Assembly: GCF_003594915.1 (NCBI RefSeq)
Contig: NZ_QZCS01000008.1
Location: 124,001 to 188,000 of the forward strand
DNA: 64,000 bases
Direction: 5' to 3'
Source of the DNA: Enterobacter chuandaensis
GTDB lineage: Bacteria; Pseudomonadota; Gammaproteobacteria; Enterobacterales; Enterobacteriaceae
Made by a program: the position numbers and the translations under genes. The notes under the pieces were generated by a model. The model was not told the DNA's origin, did no database searches, and worked only from the letters and a program-made list of their open reading frames with translations. Of the stretch, positions 24,171 to 34,383 are shown one piece after another; positions within the stretch are counted from its first letter, which is position 1; the number at the start of each line of letters is the position of its first letter.

Positions 24171-26723
24171 TTAAAACAGCTCGTGCGTCTCGCCGTTATC
24201 AATAATCTCTGTACCCACCTCGTGCACCGCCTGTGTGGTTGGCTGCGTACCTTCGATGAAATACTCGGCACGGCTATTACCGCCGTTCGCGAGCTGGCCG
24301 GTGCTGCGGTCAATATTAACGGTCACCACGCCCGGAGGCGGCGTCAGCGGCTGCTCTGGCACGCCTTCAAGCACGGATTTCATGTACGCATCCCAGGCGG
24401 GTTGCGCGCTTTTGGCGCCGCCTTCGTAACCGGAAATCTGATCTTTAATCGCGCCGGAGGCGGTCGTACGACCTAAGTCACGGCGGTGGTCGTCGAAACC
24501 GATCCAGACTGACGTTACCACGCCCGGACCGTAGCCGGAGAACCACGCATCTTTCGAACTGTTGGTCGTTCCGGTTTTACCGCCGATATCGTGACGCTGC
24601 AGATCGCGTCCTGCTCGCCAGCCGGTACCCTGCCAGCCTGGTTCACCGAAGATGTTGGTGTTCAGCGCGCTCTTGATCAGGAACGCCAGCGGCGTGTTGA
24701 TCACGTGCGGGGCGTATTCCTGCGCGCCGGTTTGCGCCACCAGCGACTGGTTAGCCTGCTCCAGCTGCGGCTGCGGCACGACGATATTCGGCTGCTCCTG
24801 AGAAACAGCAGGGTCTTCCATGTCCTTATTTTCGAGCACATCGGATTTCGGCGTGTTGCCGTAAATGACCGGAATATCACACTCAGGGCAAGCAATTTTC
24901 GGCTTCGCTTCAAACAGCACGCCGCCCTGGTCATTCTCGATTTTACTGATGAAGAATGGGTCAACCAGGAAGCCGCCGTTGGCCATCACCGAGTATCCGC
25001 GCGCGACCTGAAGCGGCGTAAAGGAGGCTGAACCTAACGCCAGCGATTCGGTGCGAACGATATTCTGCGCCGGGAAACCGAAGCGTTGCAGATACTCTGC
25101 CGCATAGTCGACACCCATTGCGCGCATGGCTCGTACCATCACTACGTTTTTCGACTGTCCCAGACCCTGGCGGAGACGAATAGGGCCGGCATACTGCGCA
25201 GGGGAGTTCTTCGGCTGCCAGTCGGAACCAGCACCAGCATCCCAGCGGGAGATCGGTACGTCGTTAAGGATGCTGGCAAGCGTCAGTCCCTTATCCATCG
25301 CAGCCGTGTAGAGGAACGGTTTGATGTTGGAACCCACCTGACGCAGCGCCTGCGTGGCGCGGTTAAATTTGCTCTGGTTGAAATCGAACCCGCCGACCAG
25401 CGCCATTACCGCCCCGTTCTGTGGGTTGATAGAGACCAGAGCCGAGTTCACATCCGGCACCTGCGCCAGCCACCAGGCATCGCCCACCTTGCGCACCCAG
25501 ATTTGCTGCCCGGTCTGTACCACGTCGGTCACTTTGCGCGGCGTTGGCCCTTGCAGGGTGTCTGAACGGTATGGACGCGCCCAGCGAATACCGTCCATAC
25601 GCAGGGAGACGGACGTGCCGTCCGCCAGCGTCGCAACGGCTTCCTGAGGATCGGCCTGCGTCACCACGGCGGGAAGGAGCGGGCCATAAGTTGGCAGCGC
25701 TCTCAGCGTACTGGTGATTTTTTTGCTGTCCCAGGCACTCTCACCCACTTTCCAGAGCACGTTCGACGGGCCGCGATAGCCGTGACGCATATCGTAGTCC
25801 ATCACGTTATTGCGCACCGCGTCCTGGGCCGCCTGCTGTACTTTGCGGGTGACGGTAGTGTAAACGCGATAGCCATCTTCATACGCCTTATCACCATAAC
25901 GATTCACCATCTCCTGACGCACCATTTCGGTCAGGTATGGGGCAGAGAAGGCGATCTCAGGAGCGTGATAGTTGGCGTCAATAACGTCGTTACGCGCCTG
26001 GTCGTACTCGCTCTGACTGATATAGCCTTCGCTCAGCATACGTGACAGAACGACGTTACGACGTGAGGTGGCACGATCGAGCGAGTAGAGCGGGTTGAAC
26101 GTGGAAGGCGCTTTAGGCAGACCGGCGATGGTTGCCATTTCGCTTAAGGTGAGCTGCTCAACAGGCTTACCGAAGTAGACCTGTGCGGCAGCCCCCACGC
26201 CATAGGCGCGGTAGCCCAGGTAGATTTTATTGAGATACAGCTCAAGGATCTCGTCCTTGCTCAGCAGTTGCTCAATACGAATCGCCAGGAACACCTCTTT
26301 GATCTTACGTGTCAGCGTCTTTTCAGGGCTGAGGAAGAAGTTACGCGCCAGCTGTTGCGTAATGGTACTCGCCCCCTGAGAGGCGTGACCGGAGAACAAC
26401 GCAATGCTCGCGGCGCGGAAAATCCCCACCGGGTCGACACCGTGGTGCTCGTAGAAACGGCTGTCCTCCGTGGCGATAAACGCTTTCACCATGACGGGGG
26501 GGATTTGGTTTAAGGTCAGCGGGATACGACGCTTTTCGCCATACTGCGCCATCAGCTCGCCATCGGCGCTATAGACCTGCATCGGGATCTGGAGCCGCAC
26601 ATCGCGAAGCGTGGCGACATCAGGTAGCTGTGGCTCAATATATTTGTACAAACCGTAAATCGAGCCTGCTCCCAGCAGAATGCAACAGACTGCAAGGATG
26701 AATAAATACTTTACGAACTTCAC
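24171..26723 (-). CDS. mrcA: Penicillin-binding protein 1A (bifunctional PG synthase)
   Basis: PBP1A polymerises and cross-links peptidoglycan. A single N-terminal membrane anchor is followed by a GT51 glycosyltransferase domain with ATEDSRFYEHHG and ASTITQQLARN. The transpeptidase domain has SNIK (nucleophile serine), SKN and KTGT. The frame is open to a GTG at 26747 (858 residues), but the GTG at 26723 gives MKFVKYLF and 850 residues, the E. coli start and length, with GGGA nine or so bases before it. It is divergent from hofM. Confidence 0.95.
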   Translation of the reverse strand: MKFVKYLFILAVCCILLGAGSIYGLYKYIEPQLPDVATLRDVRLQIPMQVYSADGELMAQYGEKRRIPLTLNQIPPVMVKAFIATEDSRFYEHHGVDPVGIFRAASIALFSGHASQGASTITQQLARNFFLSPEKTLTRKIKEVFLAIRIEQLLSKDEILELYLNKIYLGYRAYGVGAAAQVYFGKPVEQLTLSEMATIAGLPKAPSTFNPLYSLDRATSRRNVVLSRMLSEGYISQSEYDQARNDVIDANYHAPEIAFSAPYLTEMVRQEMVNRYGDKAYEDGYRVYTTVTRKVQQAAQDAVRNNVMDYDMRHGYRGPSNVLWKVGESAWDSKKITSTLRALPTYGPLLPAVVTQADPQEAVATLADGTSVSLRMDGIRWARPYRSDTLQGPTPRKVTDVVQTGQQIWVRKVGDAWWLAQVPDVNSALVSINPQNGAVMALVGGFDFNQSKFNRATQALRQVGSNIKPFLYTAAMDKGLTLASILNDVPISRWDAGAGSDWQPKNSPAQYAGPIRLRQGLGQSKNVVMVRAMRAMGVDYAAEYLQRFGFPAQNIVRTESLALGSASFTPLQVARGYSVMANGGFLVDPFFISKIENDQGGVLFEAKPKIACPECDIPVIYGNTPKSDVLENKDMEDPAVSQEQPNIVVPQPQLEQANQSLVAQTGAQEYAPHVINTPLAFLIKSALNTNIFGEPGWQGTGWRAGRDLQRHDIGGKTGTTNSSKDAWFSGYGPGVVTSVWIGFDDHRRDLGRTTASGAIKDQISGYEGGAKSAQPAWDAYMKSVLEGVPEQPLTPPPGVVTVNIDRSTGQLANGGNSRAEYFIEGTQPTTQAVHEVGTEIIDNGETHELF

Positions 26724-26843
26724 CGGAGATTTCCCATTTGGTTTCACTTGGGCAGTTTCTAAACAATCGCGCGGTAGTATAAAGGCAAGCCTGATTCATT
26801 GATATAGCCGTCAAGGTGACGGGCGATAAGGAGATCGTGAAGC

Positions 26844-27620
26844 ATGGCTTTAAAAACATGGCAAACGGGCGTTCATATTCAACAGGATAGGGTGCTGATT
26901 GTTGCGCTGGTCAAGGCGCGAACCGGCTGGTGCTTACGCCGCTGGTGGGCCATTCCTCTGGCCGAAGGCATCATCCGCGACGGCAAAATAAGTCAGCCAG
27001 AACAGTTGGTTGAGGCGTTACGCGAGTGGCGGAAAACGTTGCCGCACTATCACCGGGTGTTTCTCTCCTTTCCGGCTGCACGCACCCTGCAAAAAGCGCT
27101 TCCCAGACCAGCCGTTGCCCTGCGCGACAGCGAGCAACTCACGTGGCTGGGGGCGGCGCTCTCGCGCGAACTGGAGATGTCGGCAGAGTCCCTCTGTTTT
27201 GATTACACCCAGGATACGTTCAGCAATACGTTTTACGTGACTGCCGCACAAAACAAAGAGGTTGAAACGCTTCTGGCACTGGCGAAAACGCTACGTTTGC
27301 GGCTGGCGGCTATCACCCCGGACGCCAGCGCGCTGGCGAACCTGCTGCCAGCGGTGGGGCCGACGCAGTGTGTCGCCTGGCGGGATGCGCATCAATGGCT
27401 GTGGGCCATGCGCCATCAGTGGGGGCGTCGTTATACCACTGAAGCTGAAAACGTCGCTGAACTGGCGGCGCTGCTGGCCCTCAACCAGCACGACATTACG
27501 CTGTTTGATACCCAACGGAATCCATGGGAAACGCTGCAGCGCTGCCATGCGCTTCTTCCCGAAAGTGGGGCTGACTATACCGTCGCGCTGGCGCTGGCCA
27601 TGAGCGAGGTGCCTGAATGA
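26844..27620 (+). CDS. hofM: HofM, PilM-like pilus assembly ATPase-fold protein
   Basis: HofM resembles PilM/ComA of type IV pilus and competence systems. In E. coli the hof set is needed for use of DNA as a nutrient. The 258 residues match the E. coli length. It is the first gene of hofMNOPQ; its stop overlaps the hofN start (ATGA). It is divergent from mrcA, mirroring the pilM-ponA pairing of Pseudomonas and others. Confidence 0.9.
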   Translation: MALKTWQTGVHIQQDRVLIVALVKARTGWCLRRWWAIPLAEGIIRDGKISQPEQLVEALREWRKTLPHYHRVFLSFPAARTLQKALPRPAVALRDSEQLTWLGAALSRELEMSAESLCFDYTQDTFSNTFYVTAAQNKEVETLLALAKTLRLRLAAITPDASALANLLPAVGPTQCVAWRDAHQWLWAMRHQWGRRYTTEAENVAELAALLALNQHDITLFDTQRNPWETLQRCHALLPESGADYTVALALAMSEVPE

Positions 27621-28111
27621 ACGTCACCAACCTCCTTCCCTGGCGTCAGCAGCGACGCACGCGATGCCTGCGTTTCTGGGGAACCGTGTTTTTCGGCGCA
27701 TCGCTGCTGATGCTCATAGCCGTTTTCACTCTGCGAATGAACCATCTCGTGACGCTGCGCGCGCTGCAAACGCAACTGGTGGGAATGCAGTCCGTGCAGC
27801 GGGGGCTTGTCTCTCGTCAGAGACTCACTGCGGAGGCACAGAAACCTGCGCGTATGCTGCAACGACGCGCATGGCAACCGGTACTGGAATCCCTTTCCGG
27901 CACCATTCCGACGCAGGTCTGGCTAACAGAGCTGCGTTATCAGCCTCCAGCGCTGATGTTGATCGGGTATGCCGCCACCCTGCCGGCCCTCTCTGCCCTG
28001 CGCGATGGGTTGGGACAGCTCGCTGGCTTTATGCCTGGCCCTGAGGGGGAGCTCCGCCAGGATAGCCAGGGGCGCTGGATGTTCACGCTGCACCTGAAAA
28101 GTGAGGGATAA
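27617..28111 (+). CDS. hofN: HofN, PilN-like pilus assembly protein
   Basis: A bitopic inner-membrane protein of 164 residues with an N-terminal motif NLLPWRQQRR, the PilN signature that contacts the PilM-type partner. One membrane helix (about 19-43, WGTVFFGASLLMLIAVFTLRM) and a coiled periplasmic region follow. It overlaps hofM by four bases and precedes hofO by three. Confidence 0.88.
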   Translation: MNVTNLLPWRQQRRTRCLRFWGTVFFGASLLMLIAVFTLRMNHLVTLRALQTQLVGMQSVQRGLVSRQRLTAEAQKPARMLQRRAWQPVLESLSGTIPTQVWLTELRYQPPALMLIGYAATLPALSALRDGLGQLAGFMPGPEGELRQDSQGRWMFTLHLKSEG

Positions 28112-28114
28112 CGC

Positions 28115-28576
28115 GTGAACACCTTGTCAGAACGCTGGTGTGCAAGCCGCCCCTGGTGCCGTCTGGCCTGCGGAGGGCTGGGTATTTTTCTTGTGGTGCT
28201 GGCAGCGTGGAGCATATTGCTCCGGCCAGTAGAGCGGCAGTGCGCGGAGCGACAGCGACAGCTGATACAGAATGCGCGGACTAACGCGTCGCTCTGGCCT
28301 GTCGCCATCCAGGTGCCGTTTCGCCCGGAAACCCAGGCGGCAGTGGAGATGCCGCCCTTTTCACCGCTCGACTTTCAGGGCGAGGGCATGGCATTGGTTC
28401 ACTGGAAACCGTTGCAGAAGGGAGGCGAACTGGCGCTGGACGCGGAGTGGCAGACGATCACGCATGTTTTTTCCCGGCTGGCACAGCGGGATGTGAAGGT
28501 CGCTGCGTTCACTGTTTCGCCCCAGGGCGCGGCGTTACGCCTGCTGCTGACGCTGGAGCCAGATAATGCGAAATAG
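28115..28576 (+). CDS. hofO: HofO, PilO-like protein
   Basis: A 153-residue protein with one N-terminal membrane helix (CGGLGIFLVVLAAWSILL) and a periplasmic domain, in the PilO position of the operon. It uses a GTG start with GAGGG upstream. Its end overlaps hofP by 11 bases. Sequence similarity in this family is low, so the name rests partly on position. Confidence 0.85.
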   Translation: MNTLSERWCASRPWCRLACGGLGIFLVVLAAWSILLRPVERQCAERQRQLIQNARTNASLWPVAIQVPFRPETQAAVEMPPFSPLDFQGEGMALVHWKPLQKGGELALDAEWQTITHVFSRLAQRDVKVAAFTVSPQGAALRLLLTLEPDNAK

Positions 28577-28970
28577 CGCGAAATATCTGCTGGTTTGCTC
28601 CGCGCTGTTATTGACCGGCATGCGCGATCCGTTTCGTCCACCGGACGATCCTTGCGCCACCGGTGAGCTGGCGCGATGGCACTACCGTGGAATGGTGGAG
28701 GGGCAGCAGGCCATCGCCATTTTGCAGGATGGACAACAGCGCTGGTATCGCCTGAAAGCGCAGGAGCGTTTCCCGGCTGGCTGGCGGATAACGGACATAA
28801 ATGAAACGGAACTGTCCATTGCTGTGGGCGAAACATGTGAACCCGAACAATGGACGTGGCAACGAGAAGGAAAGGATAAAAATGACGTTAAGGATAGTGC
28901 TGTTGCTGCTGGCGTTCAGCCACCCGCTGTGGGCCGCCGCGCCAAAGCCGGTCACGCTGGTGGTGGATGA
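28566..28970 (+). CDS. hofP: HofP, PilP-like protein
   Basis: A 134-residue protein, the E. coli length, with a short hydrophobic N-terminus and the PilP-like mark LTGMRDPFRPP. Later residues (GERF.., CEPEQWTWQREG) resemble E. coli HofP. It extends 89 bases into the hofQ frame, an unusually long overlap. It probably links the PilNO-type pair to the HofQ secretin. Confidence 0.85.
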   Translation: MRNSAKYLLVCSALLLTGMRDPFRPPDDPCATGELARWHYRGMVEGQQAIAILQDGQQRWYRLKAQERFPAGWRITDINETELSIAVGETCEPEQWTWQREGKDKNDVKDSAVAAGVQPPAVGRRAKAGHAGGG

Positions 28971-30120
28971 CGTTCCTGTGGTCCAGGTGTTGCAGGCGCT
29001 GGTTGCACAGGAGAACCGTAATCTGGTGGTATCGCCTGATGTCAGCGGCACGCTTTCGCTCAACCTGACCCGCGTTCCCTGGCGGCAGGCGCTACAGACG
29101 GTTGTCACCAGCGCCGGGCTCGTTTTGCGTGAGGAGGGCGGCATTTTTTATGTTAATACCGCAGCATGGCAGCGTGAACAGCGAGAGCGTTCGGAACAGG
29201 AGAAGACGCGTCGACAGCTCGATGCGCCGCTGGTCTCACACAGCATCCCTTTTTCTTATGCTGATGCCGGGGGGCTACAAAAAGCGGCTGAAAAGCTCCT
29301 GAGTCCAAAGGGGAGTTTGTCTGTCGACAAACGTACCAACCGTCTGCTCATCAGGGATAACAAGGCGGTGCTGGAGACGCTGCAGCAGTGGGCGGCTCAG
29401 ATGGATATTCCCGTCGAGCAGGTCGAACTGGCGGCGCACATTGTCACCATTAATGAAAAAAGCCTGCGAGAGCTGGGGGTGAAGTGGAATCTTGCCGAAG
29501 CCACCGAAGCGGGCAAGGTTGGACAGCTCACGACGCTTGGCAGCGATCTTTCCGTGGCCAGTGCTACCACGCATGTGGGGTTTAACATCGGGCGGATTAA
29601 CGGCAGGCTGTTGGATCTGGAGCTGTCGGCGCTGGAACAAAAACAGCAGGTCGATATCATCGCCAGCCCGCGCCTGCTGGCCTCGCATATGCAACCGGCC
29701 AGCATCAAGCAGGGAAGCGAGATCCCGTATCAGGTTTCAAGCGGTGAAAGCGGGGCGACTTCGGTGGAGTTTAAAGAGGCGGTCCTCGGGATGGAGGTCA
29801 CCCCCGTGGTCTTGCCCGGTGGACGCGTGCGTCTGAAGCTACACATCAGTGAAAACATGCCGGGGCAGGTTCTGCAGCAGGCCGATGGCGAAACGCTGGC
29901 GATCGACAAACAGGAGATTGAAACCCAGGTGGAGGTAAAAAGTGGAGAAACGCTGGCGCTGGGGGGAATTTTTTCACAAAAGAATAAAACCGGTAGTGAC
30001 AGCGTGCCTGGACTGGGGAAAATCCCCTGGCTTGGTCAGCTTTTTCGCCACGATGGTAAGGATAACGAACGGCGTGAGTTAGTGGTGTTTATTACGCCAC
30101 GTCTGGTCGGTATTCACTGA
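28882..30120 (+). CDS. hofQ: HofQ secretin (DNA-uptake / pilus-like outer membrane pore)
   Basis: HofQ is a PilQ/ComE-type outer-membrane secretin. The start MTLRIVLLLLAFSHPLWAAA at 28882 has a strong GAAGGAAAGG Shine-Dalgarno and gives a signal peptide and 412 residues, the E. coli length; an open frame back to 28801 is not needed. It holds an STN/N0-type domain (about 25-100), an N1 repeat and a C-terminal secretin domain with VEVKSGETLALGGIF and the end RRELVVFITPRLV. It is the last gene of the hof operon. Confidence 0.95.
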   Translation: MTLRIVLLLLAFSHPLWAAAPKPVTLVVDDVPVVQVLQALVAQENRNLVVSPDVSGTLSLNLTRVPWRQALQTVVTSAGLVLREEGGIFYVNTAAWQREQRERSEQEKTRRQLDAPLVSHSIPFSYADAGGLQKAAEKLLSPKGSLSVDKRTNRLLIRDNKAVLETLQQWAAQMDIPVEQVELAAHIVTINEKSLRELGVKWNLAEATEAGKVGQLTTLGSDLSVASATTHVGFNIGRINGRLLDLELSALEQKQQVDIIASPRLLASHMQPASIKQGSEIPYQVSSGESGATSVEFKEAVLGMEVTPVVLPGGRVRLKLHISENMPGQVLQQADGETLAIDKQEIETQVEVKSGETLALGGIFSQKNKTGSDSVPGLGKIPWLGQLFRHDGKDNERRELVVFITPRLVGIH

Positions 30121-30406
30121 CGGGCGACGATCCCCGCAATGATTTTGCATTCAGTTTGTTGCAGATGTTTGACGTGGGGCATGAATTAGCATACAAGGAG
30201 TACCGATTTGAGTCTGACTTACGTCTTATTACCTTATGCGCCCGACGCGGTGATTTAATCAGTTGCCAAACAAGCCGGAGTATTGAGATAATTTTTAGTC
30301 TGACTCTCGCTCTATTGCATATGAGGTTTCAGTTCATGTCCTGCTACGCTGGGTGTCTGCGAAGCAGGGATTACCATTAACGAATAGTCTTAGTAGTACC
30401 GATAAA

Positions 30407-30928
30407 ATGGCAGAGAAACGCAATATCTTTCTGGTTGGGCCTATGGGTGCCGGCAAAAGCACTATTGGGCGTCAGTTAGCTCAACAACTCAATATGGAAT
30501 TTTACGATTCTGATCAAGAGATTGAGAAACGAACCGGAGCTGATGTGGGCTGGGTTTTCGACGTAGAAGGCGAAGAAGGTTTCCGTGACCGAGAAGAAAA
30601 AGTGATCAACGAACTCACGGAAAAACAGGGCATCGTTCTGGCAACAGGCGGTGGCTCTGTGAAATCTCGCGAAACCCGCAACCGTCTCTCCGCCCGTGGC
30701 GTAGTGGTCTATCTTGAGACGACCATTGAGAAACAGCTGGCACGCACGCAGCGCGATAAAAAGCGCCCGCTGCTGCAGGTTGAAACGCCACCACGCGAAG
30801 TGCTGGAAGCGTTGGCCGATGAACGCAATCCGCTGTATGAAGAGATTGCCGATGTGACCATTCGTACTGACGATCAGAGCGCTAAAGTGGTTGCAAACCA
30901 GATTATTCATATGCTGGAAAGCAACTGA
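30407..30928 (+). CDS. aroK: Shikimate kinase I
   Basis: AroK phosphorylates shikimate in the aromatic amino acid pathway. It has 173 residues with the P-loop GPMGAGKST, the shikimate-binding DSD and GGG (ATGGGSV) and the lid RPLL. The start [11 protein letters not shown] at 30407 gives the E. coli length. An 18-codon upward extension is open but not conserved. It heads aroK-aroB-damX-dam-rpe-gph-trpS; the 286-base gap after hofQ holds its promoter. Confidence 0.98.
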   Translation: MAEKRNIFLVGPMGAGKSTIGRQLAQQLNMEFYDSDQEIEKRTGADVGWVFDVEGEEGFRDREEKVINELTEKQGIVLATGGGSVKSRETRNRLSARGVVVYLETTIEKQLARTQRDKKRPLLQVETPPREVLEALADERNPLYEEIADVTIRTDDQSAKVVANQIIHMLESN

Positions 30929-30985
30929 TTCTGGCTTTATATACACTCGCCTGCGGGTAAAAGCATTAAAGGTGGATGTCGCGTC

Positions 30986-32074
30986 ATGGAGAGGATTACA
31001 GTTACTCTCGGGGAACGTAGTTACCCTATCACCATCGCGGCTGGTTTGTTTAACGACCCAGCTTCCTTTTTACCACTTAAAGCGGGTGATCAGGCGATGC
31101 TGGTCACCAATGAGACGCTGGCTCCGCTTTATCTCGACCGCGTGCGCCATCTGCTTGAGCAGGCAGGCGTAAAAGTCGACAGTGTGATTCTGCCCGATGG
31201 CGAGCAGTATAAAAGCCTGACGGTACTGGATACCGTCTTTACCGCATTGCTGCAAAAACCGCACGGTCGCGATACAACACTGCTTGCCCTGGGCGGCGGT
31301 GTTGTGGGCGATCTGACCGGCTTTGCGGCCGCAAGCTACCAACGTGGCGTCCGTTTTATTCAAATTCCAACCACGTTGCTGTCTCAGGTTGACTCCTCTG
31401 TCGGTGGCAAAACGGCAGTCAACCATCCGCTCGGCAAAAACATGATTGGCGCGTTCTACCAGCCCGCATCGGTGGTGGTGGATCTCGACTGTCTGAAAAC
31501 CCTGCCGAAGCGCGAGCTGGCTTCGGGTCTGGCTGAAGTGATCAAATACGGCATTATTCTGGATGGCGAGTTCTTTAACTGGCTTGAAGAGAATATGGAT
31601 GCGCTGCTGCGTCTGGATGAGGCGAAACTGGCATACTGCATTCGTCGTTGTTGTGAGCTGAAAGCAGAAGTTGTCGCGGCAGACGAGCGTGAAACCGGCT
31701 TACGTGCTTTACTGAATCTTGGGCATACGTTTGGCCATGCCATTGAAGCCGAGATGGGTTATGGCAACTGGCTGCACGGTGAAGCCGTCGCGGCTGGCAT
31801 GGTCATGGCAGCCCGCACCTCTGAACGTCTGGGTCAGTTTAAACCTGAAGAGACGGCACGTATCATCGCGTTGCTGGAACGTGCAGGTTTGCCGGTAACC
31901 GGGCCGCAGGAGATGTCGGCGCAAGCGTATTTACCCCACATGATGCGCGATAAAAAAGTATTGGCAGGTGAGATGCGTCTTGTACTCCCGCTTGCAATAG
32001 GGAAGAGTGAAGTGCGCGGCGGAGTGTCGCACGATGTCGTTCTTGGCGCTATCGCTGATTGTCAGCAGGCGTAA
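30986..32074 (+). CDS. aroB: 3-dehydroquinate synthase
   Basis: AroB closes DAHP to 3-dehydroquinate using NAD+ and zinc. The 362-residue protein shows the NAD loop [14 protein letters not shown], the [19 protein letters not shown] element, and the zinc histidines in [12 protein letters not shown] and NWLHGEAV. It lies 57 bases after aroK. Confidence 0.98.
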   Translation: MERITVTLGERSYPITIAAGLFNDPASFLPLKAGDQAMLVTNETLAPLYLDRVRHLLEQAGVKVDSVILPDGEQYKSLTVLDTVFTALLQKPHGRDTTLLALGGGVVGDLTGFAAASYQRGVRFIQIPTTLLSQVDSSVGGKTAVNHPLGKNMIGAFYQPASVVVDLDCLKTLPKRELASGLAEVIKYGIILDGEFFNWLEENMDALLRLDEAKLAYCIRRCCELKAEVVAADERETGLRALLNLGHTFGHAIEAEMGYGNWLHGEAVAAGMVMAARTSERLGQFKPEETARIIALLERAGLPVTGPQEMSAQAYLPHMMRDKKVLAGEMRLVLPLAIGKSEVRGGVSHDVVLGAIADCQQA

Positions 32075-32166
32075 CAACTAGAAAGGTCAGGCCACTGTTA
32101 CCGGTGGTCGTTTAGCTTCAGGCGAAATGCAAAGACGTAGGCATAAGCCTTTGAGTGGGGTGTTAA

Positions 32167-33462
32167 ATGGATGAATTCAAACCAGAAGACGAGCTGAAAC
32201 CCGATCCCAGCGATCGTCGTACTGGTCGTTCTCGTCAATCTTCAGAACGTGATAACGAGCCGCAGATCAACTTTGACGATGTTGATCTGGATGCAGACGA
32301 TCGTCGCCCTTCGCGCAGCCGCAACGCGCGTGATGAGCGAGAAGAAGAGGATTATGAGTCCGAAGAAGATTCAATGGACGAACAGCCTGTAGAGCGTCGC
32401 CCGCGTAAACGTAAAAAAGCCGCTGCGCAGAAACCGGCCTCCCGTCAGTACATCATGATGGGCCTTGGCGTTCTGGTGCTTGTGCTGCTGATTATTGGCA
32501 TTGGCTCCGCGCTGAAAGCACCGTCTACGAACTCAACCGAACAAACCGCCTCCGCAGAGAAGAGCATCAACCTTTCTGGCAATGATGCGACGGATCAGGC
32601 GAATGGCACACAGCCTGCGCCGGGCACCACTTCTGCTGAGCAGACTGCGAGCAATACAACGACGCCGCAGGATGTTTCTCTGCCGCCCGTTTCGTCAACG
32701 CCTGCGCAGGGCCAGGCACCTGCCACGCCTGAAGGCCAGCAGCGTGTAGAAGTTCAGGGTGACCTGAACAATGCGCTAACGCAGCCGCAAAACCAGCAGC
32801 AGGTTGATAACGTCGTGGTGAACTCTACGCTGCCAACTGAACCTGCAACCGTCGCGCCGATTCGCGGTGCTACCGCTCAACCGCAGACTGCAGCAACGGA
32901 AACCAAACCTCACCAGACGCAAACTGCGACGCGTCCTGAGCGTAAGCAGGCGGTGATTGAGCCTAAGCGTGAAACTAAACCTCAGGCCGTAGTCAAAGCG
33001 CCTGAAGTGAAAGCCGCACCGGCACAGCCGAAACGCACAGAAACGGCTGCGGTAAGCGAGCCGGCTAAAGCGCCAGTCACGCAGACCGCGCCGAAAGCAA
33101 CCGCGACCACAACGGCACCTGCTGCCACCACTGCGCCTGCCGCAACTGCATCCAGCACGGCAGCAGGTAAAACAGCGGGCAACGTCGGTTCCCTGAAATC
33201 TGCGCCATCCAGCAACTACACGCTGCAGTTGAGCAGTTCGTCTAACTATGACAACCTCAACGGTTGGGCGAAGAAATCGAATCTGAAAAACTACGTGGTT
33301 TATCAGACGACCCGTAACGGTCAGCCGTGGTACGTGCTGGTGAGCGGTGTGTATGCTTCCAAAGATGAAGCGAAACGCGCCGTGGCGACACTGCCAGCAG
33401 ACGTTCAGGCGAAAAACCCGTGGGCGAAGCCGATTCATCAGGTGCAGGCCGATCTGAAGTAA
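32167..33462 (+). CDS. damX: DamX, SPOR-domain division protein
   Basis: DamX binds septal peptidoglycan stripped of stem peptides and associates with the division ring. It has 431 residues: an acidic and basic cytoplasmic head (1-92), one membrane helix (about 95-116), a long low-complexity Ala/Thr/Pro/Gln linker, and a C-terminal SPOR domain (about 345-425) beginning [15 protein letters not shown]. The linker has an Ala/Thr run near 320-335. It lies between aroB and dam. Confidence 0.96.
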   Translation: MDEFKPEDELKPDPSDRRTGRSRQSSERDNEPQINFDDVDLDADDRRPSRSRNARDEREEEDYESEEDSMDEQPVERRPRKRKKAAAQKPASRQYIMMGLGVLVLVLLIIGIGSALKAPSTNSTEQTASAEKSINLSGNDATDQANGTQPAPGTTSAEQTASNTTTPQDVSLPPVSSTPAQGQAPATPEGQQRVEVQGDLNNALTQPQNQQQVDNVVVNSTLPTEPATVAPIRGATAQPQTAATETKPHQTQTATRPERKQAVIEPKRETKPQAVVKAPEVKAAPAQPKRTETAAVSEPAKAPVTQTAPKATATTTAPAATTAPAATASSTAAGKTAGNVGSLKSAPSSNYTLQLSSSSNYDNLNGWAKKSNLKNYVVYQTTRNGQPWYVLVSGVYASKDEAKRAVATLPADVQAKNPWAKPIHQVQADLK

Positions 33463-33529
33463 TGTTTAAAGCGCAGGATGCTGTCGGAGCTTTCTCCACA
33501 GCCGGAGAAGGTGTAATCAGTTAGTCAGC

Positions 33530-34342
33530 ATGAAAAAAAATCGCGCTTTTCTGAAATGGGCAGGGGGGAAATACCCCCTGCTCGATGATATTAAAAAGCA
33601 CCTGCCGAAAGGCGAGTGTCTTATCGAGCCCTTCGTGGGCGCTGGATCGGTATTCCTGAATACCGATTTTTCTCGTTATATCCTGGCGGATATCAACAGC
33701 GACCTTATCAGCCTCTATAACATCGTCAAGCTGCGTACCGACGAGTATGTGGAAGAGGCGCGGAAGCTGTTTACGCCAGAGAACAACCAGCCTGACGTCT
33801 ACTACCAGTTCCGCACTGAGTTTAATCAGAGCCAGGATCCGTTCCGCCGCGCGCTGTTGTTCCTCTATCTTAACCGTCATGGCTATAACGGCCTGTGCCG
33901 GTATAACCTGCGCGGGGAATTTAACGTGCCGTTTGGTCGTTATAAGCGCCCGTATTTCCCGCAGGACGAGCTGTATCACTTTGCTGAAAAAGCGCAGAAT
34001 GCAGAATTCCACTGTCTCTCCTACGAGGAGTGCATGGAGCTGGCTGGCGTAAACTCGGTGGTTTACTGTGACCCCCCTTACGCGCCGCTCTCTGCAACGG
34101 CGAATTTTACCGCCTACCACACCAACAGCTTTAGCCCGGCCGAACAGGCGCGTCTGGCGGAGATGGCGGAAAAGCTGGTCAGCAAAAGAATTCCGGTGTT
34201 AATTTCAAATCACGATACCCCTGATACGCGCGAATGGTACAAAGCCGCGAAGCATTTTCAGGTTAAGGTGCGGCGTAGCATTAGCAGCAACGGCGGCACA
34301 CGTAAAAAGGTGGACGAACTTCTGGCTCTTTATCGCCCCTGA
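33530..34342 (+). CDS. dam: DNA adenine methyltransferase (GATC)
   Basis: Dam methylates adenine in GATC and guides mismatch repair, replication timing and gene control. The 270-residue enzyme has the SAM motif FLKWAGGKYPLL near the N-terminus, FVGAGSVFLN, and the catalytic DPPY (YCDPPYAPL). It lies in the aroKB-damX-dam-rpe-gph-trpS row. Confidence 0.98.
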   Translation: MKKNRAFLKWAGGKYPLLDDIKKHLPKGECLIEPFVGAGSVFLNTDFSRYILADINSDLISLYNIVKLRTDEYVEEARKLFTPENNQPDVYYQFRTEFNQSQDPFRRALLFLYLNRHGYNGLCRYNLRGEFNVPFGRYKRPYFPQDELYHFAEKAQNAEFHCLSYEECMELAGVNSVVYCDPPYAPLSATANFTAYHTNSFSPAEQARLAEMAEKLVSKRIPVLISNHDTPDTREWYKAAKHFQVKVRRSISSNGGTRKKVDELLALYRP

Positions 34343-34383
34343 GCCGTTTTGCCCGCCGGTAAACACATTTCAAGGAGATGCGG

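Noticed and set aside
26724..26747. Longer mrcA start at GTG 26747
   Set aside because: It adds eight residues absent in E. coli PBP1A; the GTG at 26723 gives the usual 850 residues.
30353..30406. Longer aroK start with 18 extra codons
   Set aside because: The added residues are not in the family, and the ATG at 30407 gives the exact usual length of 173.
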